Source: Strongyloides papillosus (Eukaryota > Nematoda > Chromadorea > Rhabditida > Strongyloididae). From it: DNA of 64,000 bases. The notes below the pieces were generated by a model. It searched no databases and was not told the origin of the DNA. It saw only the letters and a program-made list of their open reading frames with translations. The DNA is taken from assembly GCA_005656395.1 (NCBI GenBank), contig SRSI01000078.1, positions 682,001 to 746,000 of the forward strand, read 5' to 3'. This document shows, one piece after another, positions 21,488-35,061 of this stretch. The first letter of the stretch is position 1, and each line of letters starts with the position of its first letter. A program made the position numbers and the translations under genes.

Positions 21488-24400
21488 GTTTAATGATCTT
21501 TTAATGTTAAAGAACTGTAAAAAAGAATTATATTAATGTTAATGAATATTAGAAGAAAATATATTAATTTTCAAAGATACATCTACCATTAAAAGTGATA
21601 GTTCAACTGAACTTAAATGCAAGATATATGATAAGGATTATAGAACTTTTTGAATGATTAAAAAAAGAAGTAAATGACACATTGAAATATTTTGCAATTA
21701 AATAAAAATATCACATAAATGCTTTTAGCATTTTGGACCGTTGATTCATAAGCATAATTAAAGATAGGCACTACCTTAGGAATTTATAAATATGAATATC
21801 AGAAAGAGACGGAAATATCTTTTAACATGCCTTAATGTATTTCTTTTACATATTTTAGTGTCTCTCATCAAAAATTACGCCTCATAAATTTATTGCATTT
21901 TAAGGGTTTATTCTCAAGATCATTGACATTTCTTTTTTAACAATTTTAAAGTTAGCTTATTAATTTTTTTGTATAAAACTTAAACGAGTTTCAATGTTTT
22001 TATTAATTGTTATTTAAAAGAATTTTTAAAAAGTATTACAACCAATTTGTATGGAGAGATAATTAATAATTCTAGGTAAAATATGTAAAAATTATAAAAT
22101 TAAAAATTAATGATAATCACTTAAATTATTAATAATTTCTTTTGAAATATGGTGAATGAATTTTTAAACAATTCTTCATACCCGCACCTACCTATTTATT
22201 TGATTATTAGGAATAACGAGCTCTTGCACATGGAGAATATAATATTAAGAAAAATATATTAAGTTTTTAAAAATGACTACTACTAAAATTGGACAATGGA
22301 AGAAGAGAATAATAAGTGTTATATCTATTTTGAATGATTAAAATAATGTTTAAATTGAAATAAACATTTCTAATATATCTCATTAAATTATGTGTTGAAG
22401 TTTAAAATAATATAAATATTAATTAAATAGTACCTTGAATATTTAATTAACATTTTTTCTTCCATGGTTTATATATTATATTGTACTTCTCTTAAATTAA
22501 CATCTTAAAGATTGAGATAAAAAACTTGATGTAGAATTATTAAAAATTTTTTTATTTATTTTGATCATATTGAAGTCTATGATGTATTTTTTGTTAGAAA
22601 TGAAATTTTTTTTGATAAGGATTCTTAACATTAAATCTGGTTTTTTTAAAAACAGTAAATAATTAAAGAATATATATTAAAATATCCATTGTCTATGAAT
22701 ATTAATTAAATATTCATAGTAATACTCCTAACAAGGAAACTTTTTTATCAAAATTTTATGAATAATAAATATGGTTAAAATACTAAAGAAATAATATAAT
22801 TTTATTAATTTCCATCTATAAAAATATTTCGAATTACAAATATGGAGTTAAAGTAAAAGAGATAAAAAGTAAGTAAAAAAAAGACAAATTTATTGAAAAC
22901 AAATATTCAGCTTATAATACATAACAATATTTTGAAATGTTTATCATCAAAAATTTAACTCAACAAAATTCTTTTTCATTATAAAAACATTTTAAGAAAT
23001 TAAAAATAATTTATTTTTCACCTTTCACGGTTCTTTTACAAATAAAAATTTCAGTTAATATTATTATTATGCTTAATCTAACAATAAAAGTAAAAACGGT
23101 AAATATTTAAAATATGAGTTAAAAATGAAGCTATTCTATGAGATGGAGCCTTTATTGTTTTTTATAATTAAATAATGTTTTATTTTTATAAAATCCAAAA
23201 AAAAAATTAAATTTTTATATGTTTTTCTTTTTTTTGCCAATTTAAAAATCTTAGGCTATTGAATTTTCTTAAGTTTATAGTTTACTCCGACAGCTCATCA
23301 CGTCATCGTAAATCTTAAAATTTTTTATCTTGATTTAATTTTATCGTCAATCTCCTTTCATTCAATATTGCTTAATTAACTTTTTTTTAATAATATACAA
23401 ATACATATATAACAAAATAGTTTTGATATAATTCTTCTTTAATATTATTATAAGAAAATAAATTCTATTTTTCAAACATTATTTCAAAGTATCAGAAAGC
23501 ACCACACATTTTTACAAATAAACTTTATATTGTATACCTTTATTTTATTCTATCATTACTTCTTTGCGAAAAAATTATTTTTTTAAATATAATTTTTGAT
23601 AAATAATATTAATTAGTCTTTATTAAAATGTTATCAAACAATACCTGAATAATACTTTTAATAACATCATACGTAATAATTTCTTACTAATGAGAGGTGA
23701 AAAATGAAACATGATCAAAAATAATAATACATTTGTTAAAAATACGATCAAAGAAAGTAATATCCCATTAAAAAACTATTTATTTTTTTGTAATTTATTG
23801 CTTTAAATATTCATAATTTGTCTGATGACTCAAAGATACATCTATTAGAAATAGCTTTACTTGCATAACTTTTTATCTCAAAAAAATAAACAAATTACAT
23901 AGAATGAATAATCACTCTCTATTAATTATTGTCATAAATTAAAAACCCATGTGTAGGAATTAATAAATATATTCAATGGAAAAATAAAAAATTTTAATGT
24001 TTTCTTTGTAGATTTTTCATGCTCTTTTTACTGGTACGCTAGAAAATAGAAGAAAAAACGGCATAAAAAAGTACAACACAAGTTATGTTTTAAGTACTAG
24101 TTAATTCACTTGATAAAATAATTAATTCATTCTTATTTTTTTAAAATTAAATAAACATAATAACTTTGTAATCATAAACATTTATTAATACAATGTCTAA
24201 AAGTTTTAATTGCAAAAGAATGAAAGTTTCATCTACCAAAAATTATCCCTCCACTTTTTAAATTTGGATGAAATTTAAATTACTTTTAATAACAATAAAA
24301 GTTCTCTCCAAAAAATACGAAGAATGAAACTTTAATTAATGTAATTAAATTGTTTTCAAAAATACTTGTTAATAGAAATAAATAAAAAGTACCATCATTA

Positions 24401-25812
24401 CATCATCTCCTCATTTTGCAAAGAAATTTTTTATTTAGGTAACGTTATATATATAAATTTAATATTTTATTTAATAATGGTGAAATGTGAAAAATTAGAG
24501 ATTAAAATGCCTTTTTTAATCATCTTCATTGTTTCATATTTTTTTTTATATTAATTGAATTTTAATCCCAATTAAAACTGTTAATTTTAAATTGATAAAC
24601 TTTAATTGTATCACTATTATATATTACTTATATATATATATTTATACTATATGTTGCATTAATATTCAGACTTTATCTCTCATCTTTTGTCTAGTTTAGT
24701 AAATATTAGTTCACATTTATTAAAAATAAACAGGTATTATCAGTTCCATCCGAAATTTCTTTTCTAAACACTTGATGATGTTTAATAATTTCATTTAAAA
24801 CTATATTATTTTGCAAAAATTTATCTTCAATTAAAGGCCATTAATAGGGTGATCTTTATAGATAATAATAAGTTAATTAACAATTAAACAAAAGGATTAT
24901 TGTTGCTGTTTTTTCTTTTCTACTTACCGTACAATAATTTCTAATGAATAGGTTTAATCACCTACCCAAATAGAAATATATATTTATATTTTTTTAAAAG
25001 AGGTATGTTAATGAGTAGGTAATTAATAAGTAATGTTATCTACTTTATAATTAAAATCTCCACACCCATTTTACTTAAACGGACCTCCCAATTTAACAAT
25101 CTGTTTCTTAAATAGTTATGAGAATCAATTAAATTTCATAAATTTTTTACCTCCCATAAAAATTATAAAAAAAACTTTTCTTTAATTTTTAAAGTTCTAT
25201 TTTTAACCATTTTAATATATTGGTTAATTATTTTAACAGATAATTATTATTATTACTTTTATATTATAGAAAGTATAAAAGTTATATAAGTATACCTTAT
25301 TTTATTTTTTAAGTTATTATTACATAAATTGTTTAATGTTTTTATTTAAAAATAAAATAACAAAAATAATGATTTTTGTATTTTGATATTAAATTATAAT
25401 AACTTAATTTCTTCGTTATCTTCTTTCTACAAGAATAATATTTTCTATTTTTATTAATAAAATGATCGGTAATATATTTATAGCTTTATAAATATAATTA
25501 AAAAAATTGTTTTTATGAAAAACATAATTAAGTTAATTATAAAAAATTTCTATAAACTATAATATATATAAATATAAAGTTGACTTATATTTCAGACATT
25601 TTAAATTACTTTACTTTGTTAGATAGTTAGAAATTATTAATATTATTTCACCATTATATTATTTATCATTTTACAATTTTTAAATCAAAATAGTCTTTTA
25701 ATTTATAAAATAAATAAAAACTCATTAAAAAATTATTTAATATTAATATTATTAATATTTATAGATAAAACTTGTCCACCTTTGTTTAGAAAAAAAAATA
25801 AAGAAATTAGGT
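21488..25812. other. Intergenic, strongly AT-rich
   Basis: Over 4 kb without a supported gene; A/T tracts, a short TA microsatellite near 24630, and no inverted repeats noticed. May hold regulatory DNA of the two flanking peptide genes. Confidence 0.5.
21515..21525 (-). promoter_or_regulatory. Trans-splice acceptor of the AST-C-like gene
   Basis: On the minus strand CTTTTTTACAG ends at 21515, 27 bp upstream of the ATG at 21487, with no upstream exon seen. Confidence 0.5.
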
Positions 25813-26266
25813 ATGTTCCAAATCAAGGTTCCAATTTTTGATGGGCGCAAGAGCTTTTTGACTAGTAAAGTATTACTTTACAGCATATTCTTTATTATGA
25901 TATTGTCCTATGAAGTTTGTACAAAATCAATGTTTTATAAGGTATCACAACGTTCTGATTCATTGGTTCTTGAAAAAAATGGAACATCACCATATTTAGA
26001 GGATTTTACTAAGGAAAATTGCGACATTTATAGAGACAAACAATTTCACGTTATTGTTGATACTGTCTGTGAAGCATGTCATGAAATGTTTTCGCAAACT
26101 TTTCCTAATCTTCGTGCTCAATGCAGGTATGTTATAAATTAGACAAAAATTTTACTTATTATTTTTAAGATCAAACTGTTTCAGAAATGAAAATTTTAGT
26201 TCATGTTTAAAGATATTCAAACCAAATGATTTTTTTTTTAAATTTAAAAGAAGCTACTTTGTTTAA
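25813..26266 (+). CDS. CHH/ITP-family (crustacean hyperglycemic hormone-like) peptide precursor
   Basis: Exons 25813..26126 and 26170..26266, joined across a 43-bp intron (TGCAG|GTATGT ... TTTTTAAG), give 136 aa. A hydrophobic segment at residues ~18-35 acts as signal peptide, slightly internal. The mature part carries six cysteines in CHH/ion-transport-peptide order: ENC, then VCEACHEMF, then RAQCR, then NCFRNENFSSC. The intron falls between the fourth and fifth cysteines, at C-R|SNC. Arthropod CHH/ITP peptides regulate metabolism, moulting and ion transport; nematodes have a few relatives of poorly known role. The chain ends about 20 residues after the last Cys without an amidation signal. 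An acceptor-like AAATTAG lies directly upstream of the ATG. Confidence 0.82.
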
Positions 26267-27658
26267 TCTTTATAAATCCATTAAACTTAAAAAAATATTA
26301 AAACAATCCCAAAAAAACTTGATAACAACATATTATCGTTAAATCAAAAAAGTGAATAAAATTAAAACAAAAAAATATATATTTATTAAATAATAATTTC
26401 AAATTTATTATAAAATCAGGATGTAAGAATTGTAATGATCAACAAATCATTGAAAAATGTCTTTTTTACACCTCAATTTTATATTTACAAGCATCATGTT
26501 TTAATAAATTAACAGAAGATGTGGGATCTCCATTAAAAAACTCTTCAAAAAAAAGAAAATATCAAATAAAGTTAATCATTTTTTTATAATTTTGAATTCA
26601 TAATTTATAAAGTGTGTTTCTTAATGCACTTCTTTCATATATAGAATGAATTTTAATGACGTCAATTTTTTAAGTATTTTTAATAAAAAATTGTCCTTAT
26701 TGTAAATAATTATTAACCTTAAGTACAAATAATCATTTATGTAAAAAAATTAAAAATGTACTCCTATCTTTTAACTATTCCCCTACTCATGATAGCAGTA
26801 AAAAATTTTTCACACATTCTTTTTTTATCATTTTATTATACCTTTTAAATATATTTATTCATTATCAAAGATATGTTAATTATAGAATACGGTATTATTT
26901 TTTCTAATAGAAATAAATTGTGTTATGACGTTTTGTAGATAGTGATATTGTAAAAACTTTCAAAGAACAAATTTATATTTCTAATTTATGCTTTAAATTA
27001 TTTATTTTTTAAGTTAAAGATTAAAACATTAGCTTTTTTAACAATATTTAATGATTGCCGGTGGAGATATAAAAAACATCAATGATTTTCCTCCATTTAT
27101 TTTAAAATTATTTGCTGATATAAATTAAATTTAAGATTAATTATAGATTAATATTTTGTTACATAAACAAGCAGGTAATTATTAATTGTGACATTAATTC
27201 AAAAAAAGAAGAAAACCGTCTATAAATTTTAAAAAAAGAATAGAAATAATTTATGAAAAAATGTTGAAATTGTAATCATATTATTAGAATGCTTTTCAAC
27301 ATGTTAAAAAAACCTTATTGTAGTAAATTTATTTTTTCATTAGTGACGAACTTTTAATATTTTTTTAACAATTATTACGGTCTAATCTATTCAAAAATTG
27401 TTTCTATCATCTGGTTTATAATAAAATTATGTCATTTTTATTATTTATTCATTTTATTATAATCTTTTTTTCTTAACTATAAACAATTTTATTTGGTTAA
27501 AAAAATAAGTTAACGTAAAAATAAACAGAATCAAATATGGGACAAAATTTACAAGAAACGCTATTACTATATATCTTCTAAAAAATAACAATAATAAACG
27601 AAATATTTGAGCATAAAGTAAAAATGATAAGGCTATTATTATATAAAATATATTTAAT
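26267..27658. other. Intergenic
   Basis: AT-rich, nothing recognised. Confidence 0.55.
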
Positions 27659-29198
27659 TTAAACTACTTCTGCTAATACCAATGTTCTTTCCTGAATCAA
27701 ACATTTTCCAGAAATAAAATATAGAAGGAGAGCGCGATACTTGTCTGAGAAGATAAGATATATTAGAAAATTGCAGGATGCATTAACTAAAACCTTAAAA
27801 TAAATGACATTATATTAATTGTAAATTGATAATATACTTACTAATAAATTGTTAAACCAGACAAGTGTATTATATAGAGAACCCATCAAGTTTAAATTTT
27901 CCATTATATTTACGACAAATGCCAAAACATTACAAGCCAAAAATACAATGACAATTGCAACTAGCATTATTGTTGTTTGTCTTTCTTTTGTTTCAGACTT
28001 TTTAAAAGTCATTGAATCAGAACCTTGCGTAAGATGAAGTCTATTTGATTTGTGAATAACACTAACAACTGCTGTATTAACAAATATTAATACTATAAAA
28101 GGTATTATAAACATAACTATTGTATATGCCCATCCAAAAAATATTGTCCGGTACGCTTCATTGATACGGAGGAGGGTTGGCATTATAACTGGAATACTAT
28201 ATTCAATATTTGTTCTGTAACAATCATTAACAACGTTAACTTCAAAAAATCTACTACTATTGAATACTATTGAAAATATTAAAATTGATCCAATAAATGT
28301 ACGAACTTTTTTTGGTCTTAACAATGAAATTGATTCAAAAGGAAAACAGACACCTGCATAACGGTGCAACGATACTCCTGTTGTCATCCACACACTAAAA
28401 ATATTACAACAAAAATAACAAAAAATATTATATACATATTATTTTTAACATTAATTAATTACTACTGTTTTATTTTTAATTTATTTTTATCTCAGAAATT
28501 ACTTTTTCATTAAACCCAGAATAATTATTAAATTTTCAAAAGAAAAACTATTTTTAGATCAAAATGAGAAGAAAATGAAAATTGTTATTTAATTGATTAT
28601 TTTTTTTATCAATTTTCTTTTCCTATATTGTTAATGTATATATTGGATTCAGATAATAAATTTTATGTATAAAATTACCTTATCGTTTGTGCCATTGTCA
28701 TCATCCCATACATGTATGGAGCCAAAAAATAACTAAAAAGATATACAAATAATATTTTTATAAATATATATTATTTTAAAACACTTGCCTTAGAGATACA
28801 GCACCCCAGAGTTCAATAAATTCACCTAATCTCGGTAAAGTAAGAACAAAAAAAGCTGAGATTAAAATTATTGTATCAGAAAGAGATATTATTGTGAGAT
28901 ACCAATTAATAGAAGATGTCTTCATAAGTTCATGTGTAAATATAAGAATTGATAGTATATTATTAATAATACCAAAAATTATTAAGGGGAATGCCACAAC
29001 ACCAAGAAGTATGATTTCAGGATATTCATAAAATGAATAAACAATATGACACGTACATTCTGTAATTAATTCAGAACAATCATCTTCAAAAGATTTATCA
29101 AAATTTTGGTATATTGATGTTTGAGATGATACATTTGGTAAGACAGTTGAGTTAAATAAATTATAAAGGTTACCGGAAGTTTCTGAGGATGAATTCAT
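27659..29198 (-). CDS. Rhodopsin-class GPCR, FMRFamide/peptide-receptor-like
   Basis: Four minus-strand exons, 29198..28789, 28732..28679, 28394..27842 and 27793..27659, give 383 aa. The extracellular N-terminus is rich in N-glycosylation sites (NSS, NST, NVS). TM3 and its end read YGMMTMAQTISVWMTTGVSL then HRYAGVCFPF, close to the pattern of FMRFamide receptors (AQTASVWLTV...ERYxAVCxPL) but with HRY in place of DRY/ERY. TM6 and TM7 follow, with NASCNFLIY in the NPxxY position. The first intron starts with GCAAGT, a rare GC donor; the join restores the frame exactly. A TTATAG acceptor lies 4 nt before the ATG. Likely a neuropeptide receptor of the FRPR/DMSR kind; the ligand cannot be read from sequence. 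Confidence 0.85.
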
Positions 29199-32100
29199 TC
29201 TTCTATAAGGAAGAAAACTAATTTTATTTTATTATTATAATTAATAAAAAAATTAATTAAAATGCCATTAATATAAACAAAATAATATTAAATAAATATT
29301 TACCAATGTAATGTTAATTTTATGCTTCTAGGTATTTAAACATTGAATAAAGGATTAAAATAAATATATTTAAATATAAATAATATTATCATTTAAAATT
29401 AAAATCAAAGGTATTGATAAATTTAAACAACACACTTACTAAAGTATTATTTTAAAATAGATTTATTATTAATGTTAAATGATCAGGCTATAATTAAAGA
29501 AATAAATAAAAAAAATAATGCATTTAAACAAATAAATTATAAATTATTAATAAAACTAGTGTGTTAAAAAAAATTTCATAACAAGAGGAACTTTCTTTAA
29601 ATATTAAAAAATATAAATTTATCCTTCTATATATATTTTTAAAATTATCAGTTAATTGAACTAAAAGTATCAATATAGTGTGAGAATATTAAAAATAATT
29701 GAAATTTAAATTGTTTTTTTTTAAAACTAAAAATATGACAAAAAATTTTTATTGTATAACTAGTAATGTCATTTTCGTAAATATATGAAAAACTTAATTC
29801 ATACACTCAGATATTTATTAAAAATGCATAACTTTAATTAAATAAAATAAATAGTCATGGTTTGATAAAAATTATATAAAAGATTTGTTTTTGGGAAATA
29901 ATTTTGAGAGATATATTGAATCAAAAATTTATAATAATAGAAAAGAATTATTTTTAAATTTTTGGAATGATAAATTTATGTTATTATAAATTGAGGAAAT
30001 AAAAAACTATTTTTAAAAAAGAAATTGTTTTATACAATAATCGTTAAAACTTTAGTATTGAAGAAAAAAAAATTAATTGCTTTTTCAATCATTTATAATC
30101 CGATTTTATGCCTATCATGTGTCCTATAATTTCGAAGCTTTTAAGCACATCAATCTTGTATTATGTTTTACTTTACTTATTTATACATATTTTTTTTCAT
30201 TAATAGTAAGGCTAATTATAGTAATATTAAGAACAATTTTTTTAATAAGTAAATGGAGCTTTAAGCAATGGCATGGATACATAGTTGAAATCTAACATTG
30301 CACATATTTTTAAAGAATAACCAAAATCATCTCCTATTTTAGTCTGTTATCTCTAATTGAAGAGCTAAAAATATAGATATATGTAGATAAATGCTATCAA
30401 TTTACAAATATATGTATCTACTCCAAATATAATAATTTAAAAACTTTAAAATATTATAAATAATTTGATTGTCAATTGGAGACGATGAAAAGATAAGTGA
30501 TATATGTATGTGATGGTGTATACACTAATAATTTTCTTCTATAATGTAACCGAGATTTTAAATAAGCATTTTACTTTAATTAAAATGTAACTAAAGTGAT
30601 GAATCAAAATCACTATAAGTAAAAATGCGTCTGTTTTATATACTTATATCTTAAAAACCTTCAAAATCAAGAATGATAGTTTGAAGATTGAAAAATTATA
30701 TTTATATATATTTTTACTTAAACTTATGTATAATTTTTGGAAAAAAATATAGTTTAGGAATTATTACAAAATCTCTAACTTTTGTTGTAGACTTAATGTA
30801 AAAAATAGTTTATGGGAATGAGAAGTACTATTGTATCAATATAAAATAAATATTAATTTAAGGATATGAAATGATGTTATTTATTTTGTCAAAAAATGTT
30901 TTATGTACTTCCTTTTTGTAAATCTTCCTACTAAAAAGGAAATGAAAAAAGTGATTAATTAAGAATAATTTAATGTTTTTAAAAATAAATAAAAACACAC
31001 ACATACATAATTATAAATTTATTATCAAAAAAGTGTACTCAAAAATTGTTAGTTTTTTTAGTGTTAAATACACTTATATTCTGTTGGAACACGACAAATA
31101 TATAAGCTACGTTTCTACTTAGGGTAAAAATTTTTTACAGAGATTATTTAAGCAAATAGTGCATGAACACTTGAATATAACTGATGTTTCATTAAAGCAT
31201 AGACATATCTTCCTTCCTAAAATATACATACTATAGTTTTAATATTAAAAATTTTTGAAGAAGTTTTTAATTATTTTAAAGAAAGTTGACTTAAAATATA
31301 TATACATTTTATTTGAAGAATTAAAAATGTAAGTAGAATAAAAGTTAATGTTTAAGGAATAAATGACCAAGAATTATTTTTGATATGTTTTAATATGTTT
31401 TAAAATTATATTTTAACAAAATGACAAGATATATTTCTATGTGTATCCACTTTTTTGTTTTCTAATGTAATAAGATTGATACTTAATTATTTAAAGCGTT
31501 TTCAAAGAATTAGTATGTTAAAAATATTACTGATATTTTTATATTGTTTTCATAATCTTATACCAACATATGCTATTAGCAATAACTACTTGATAAAATG
31601 TTACTAAATTTTTTGAGTTGTTTAGTTTAGTCAAAAAAATTTATATTATTATTATTTTAAAAATAGAACATATCTTACAAAATTGGTACCAACCTTTAAT
31701 AACATTTTTAAAAATATACCACTTTAAAATATAGCTTTTAGATTGGAAGGAAAAAAATTACTTCCGTAAAACTGGATATTTATTATTATTTTAAAAATAT
31801 TAGGGTAAATTACCGTGATAATAGTAAAAAATATAATGATTTGTATTACGAATAATAGTTTTAAATTGATACAACATATTTATTTGCATTATATTGTTAA
31901 ATGAAGTAAAATTTATTAATATCAAACTGATAAACAAGACATATCACATCTAATTTTCATTTATCATTAATTTATTATGAGTGTTGATAAAGCTTTTTTA
32001 TAATATATTGTTTTGAATAAAATAATAATATACATTTTTATATAACAAATTAAATGTGATTTAATAAAAAAGACGATTAGTTCATGTTAATATTAATATT

Positions 32101-32210
32101 TAAAAAGTATTATAAAAGGTTAAAACAAAATGAAAGGGAAAAGAAATATTAGTAATTAGTTTTTAAAAATATAAATATTAATTATGGTTCCATGTTCCTT
32201 ATTTAAACTT
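29199..32210. other. Intergenic
   Basis: AT-rich with no supported gene; a 72-codon hydrophobic frame near 30077 lacks a good start and context and is not called. Confidence 0.55.
29203..29212 (-). promoter_or_regulatory. Trans-splice acceptor of the GPCR gene
   Basis: Minus-strand TTCCTTATAG ends at 29203, leaving AAGA before the ATG at 29198. Confidence 0.5.
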
Positions 32211-34453
32211 TTACAAACCGGCCAAATTTAAAATTTGCTCGCAAAGTTTTTTGTATAAGAAACTATCACCAGTAAGACGTTTACGTTTAACTCCAACATA
32301 TGGCATATTCTCAATAAGAACAACTTCCAGTTCAACTGACATAACAAGTTTCCCTAGAACATTATATTTTTGTCCTGATATTTTCCATCCATTTTCACTG
32401 TGTATCATTTCAAGTTTCCCAAATACTGTCTTTAATTCATTCCTAACACGTACTGGATCTTCACTAGATGTTATTGAAACATTAACCATCCTTTTCGTTT
32501 GAGTTAATGTTGTTGGTTTACTAATTTTATGACGTTTTGGAGTGAGAAGATTAATCATTTTATCAGCTTTACGTTCAAGAGAAGCAAATACTCTTTGTTT
32601 AAGACGTGGTGTTTTTGAGGTAATCCTACTTCTACTATCAGGAGTGCCTTGTGGTGATATTTGTTCATAATCTTTTTTATCTAAAAAATTAATCGTATAT
32701 ATTTCTAATTATTTTTTATATCTATAATTAAACCTACCGTTTATTGGTGTTGATTGTAGTGGTATAGATGGAACCATTATAGTACCACGTTTTGGCGTTG
32801 ATGAAATTTGTTGTGGAACAAAGATTGTCTTTAAATCAGCATATTGTTGATAGTGTTGTTTTTGTCTAACAGTTGATGGACGAGTATTCTCTTTATCATA
32901 CCTTTCCTTATTTCTACGTCTTGGAGTATCATCAGTTGTCAAACAATTATGATGCCTGATTGGTGGTGGTGGATTATGTCCTATACTAAAGTTCGGTGAA
33001 CCAACATACATACAATTTTCTCCAAGTAATTTCTTAGCCCTGAAGTAAGCCGAATTCTTATCATACTTTCTAGGGTTCCTTTCAACAGAATAGACATCCA
33101 TTTTACCAATTCCTCTGGAAATAACTTCCATCCTTCTCATTTCATCCTCGTCCTCCGAAATACCAGAATAATTTAAACAATTTTCAATTGATGCGTGTAT
33201 TGTTGGTGATGCTACAATATTTTTGGGTTGATTACAAGCATATTGACCAAATGGACGACTCTTTCTTTGTGACATGGGTAATGTAATATTCTCTTTGTTT
33301 TCCTTTTTATTAAGAAGAATTAAATAAGTTGATTTTAGGTAGTCAAATTGATTGTCTTTGATTAAACTTATCATTCGTTGAGGAGATACACAATGGAAAA
33401 AAGCCATTTCAATGATAATATCATTATCAATAAAATCGGGTTTATATATACTAGAACATTTCAAATTCATTGTATAATTTTTAGTAACCCACGGGTGAAC
33501 AGTTAATTCTTCCATCGTAATTCTACGTTTTGGATTAACTGTTAATAAACCTGTCAAAACATTTCTACTTTCCATTGATAGATATGGAGGAAATTTAACT
33601 GCACCTTTTGTAACTTTAGCTCTCAAATTCTCCATCTTCTCATCCTCAAATGGTAAGCATCCACATAATAAAGCATAAAGAATTATTCCCATGGACCATA
33701 TATCTATCTGGTGACCGAGGTACGGTTTTTCGTCGAATAACTCTGGAGCCGCATAAGCTGGTGATCCACAATATTCTGTTAATAAATCTTTCTTTAGATC
33801 TTCGGGTTTTGCGCATAAACCGAAATCAATAACTTTAAGTTTTAAATCATTTGTTAGAAGTATATTTTCTGGTTTCAAGTCCCGATGACAATACCCTTGT
33901 TCATGAACATATGACATAGCTTGAATAAGTTGTCTAAAAAAATGTCTAGCTTCATTTTCTTCAAGTCTTTGTTTTTTAATTATATAATCAAACATTTCTC
34001 CACCATTACAAAACTGTAAAAAAAGATAAATTAAAAGTGATGATAAGACATACCTCCATAACGAAATATAAGTAGCAGTCATTTTCAATTATTTCATAAA
34101 GTCGTGAAATATTCTGATGAACTAAATTTTTTAATGCTTCTTCTTCTTTCCTAACAAATTTAAATTCTTTCTTAAAAATATTAATTTGAATCATCATTTT
34201 AAAAAACAATATAACTTACTGCATGTTTGCGTTTATCTATTATCTTAATTGCAACTTTACCACCAGTTAACATATGTGTTGCTAAATATACATCACCAAA
34301 TCCACCATTACCTAACCGTTCTCCTAAAACATATGAATTGTCTAAGGCTGTCGTCATGTCTACTGTTTTTTTGGGTTCCATCACTTGATAATTCTTATCA
34401 CTAGCACTTAAAGCTACTGAGCAAAGGTCGGGTTTTGATATACTTGCATACAT
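32211..34453 (-). CDS. pig-1: MELK/PIG-1-type serine/threonine kinase (AMPK-related)
   Basis: Minus-strand exons 34453..34220, 34170..34054, 34013..32738 and 32680..32211 give about 698 aa, near the length of C. elegans PIG-1. The kinase domain spans ~41-293: GNGGFGDV glycine loop, VAIK lysine ~70, HRDLKPEN ~160, DFG ~180, and the activation segment LTEYCGSPAYAAPELF, very close to MELK. A UBA-like segment follows (~310-350), then a long basic, S/T/P-rich linker with many TP sites, then a C-terminal KA1 domain (VNVSITSSED ... LYKKLCEQILNLAGL). In C. elegans PIG-1 controls asymmetric neuroblast division and cell-size asymmetry, and MELK is a mitotic kinase. A TTCTTTTCAG acceptor lies ~37 bp upstream of the ATG. 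Orthology is strongly suggested by the domain order. Confidence 0.92.
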
Positions 34454-34489
34454 TAATGGTTAGTTATTAATGGTTAATTAATAATAAAA

Positions 34490-34500
34490 CTGAAAAGAAT
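34490..34500 (-). promoter_or_regulatory. Trans-splice acceptor of pig-1
   Basis: Minus-strand ATTCTTTTCAG ends at 34490, 37 bp before the ATG at 34453. Confidence 0.55.
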
Positions 34501-34740
34501 AATAATAATTATTCTGATGAATTTTACAGGGTTACGTAAAGTTGTTAAGTACATTGATAATTCTATAAAATCGCTTTATTTTAATTATAAATATAAAAAG
34601 ATTATACTAAAGATATCTAGAACATCATTAAATTTTGTTCAAAAAGAAAATTTAATCTATAAAAGTTAAATAATAAAATTTGATGTGCATTTCACTATAA
34701 AATTTAAAGATACAACAAATATATAAATGTCTAAAACAAA

Positions 34741-34848
34741 CGACATGGAGTGAAGGAGCGCCAAAGTGACAATGCTCCAGTGCCCGCCACATCCGAACTA
34801 TGTATGTCTAAGAAGGCACATATGAAGAACCTTTTTATATAGGGGTGA
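34741..34848 (-). promoter_or_regulatory. GC-rich island with TATA box, possible pig-1 core promoter or small RNA gene
   Basis: Bases 34741-34800 are 34/60 G or C in a neighbourhood near one quarter GC. On the minus strand CCCCTATATAAAAAGG (34831-34846) looks like a TATA box, followed ~30 bp later by the GC-rich block, then a GTTTGTTTT tract. The island contains a GGAGC...GCTCC inverted pair. It lies ~250 bp upstream of the pig-1 trans-splice acceptor, so it could be its promoter and outron start; an independent structured RNA is the other reading. No known RNA family was recognised. Confidence 0.4.
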
Positions 34849-35061
34849 GATAAGTATAAAATGATGATCCAAACTTTTCGATTATAAAACAGATTGTTTG
34901 CGTAACATTGTAAGTTACATAAGTGTCATGATACTTTTTAAATATATAAATTAAAGAAATCGAGAAACATATTTTTCATCGAAGGACTCCTTCAATCTAC
35001 GATGTCAAAATAAAAGTTTTTTTTTCATCTCTTACTATCAATTGATAGGTACGACGAAATA

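Larger units (their letters stand above)
34454..35059. other. Intergenic between pig-1 and the mariner
   Basis: Apart from the GC-rich island and pig-1 acceptor, AT-rich with nothing recognised. Confidence 0.5.

Noticed and set aside
30077..30295. 72-codon hydrophobic plus-strand frame
   Set aside because: No ATG-based start, no acceptor upstream, no motif.
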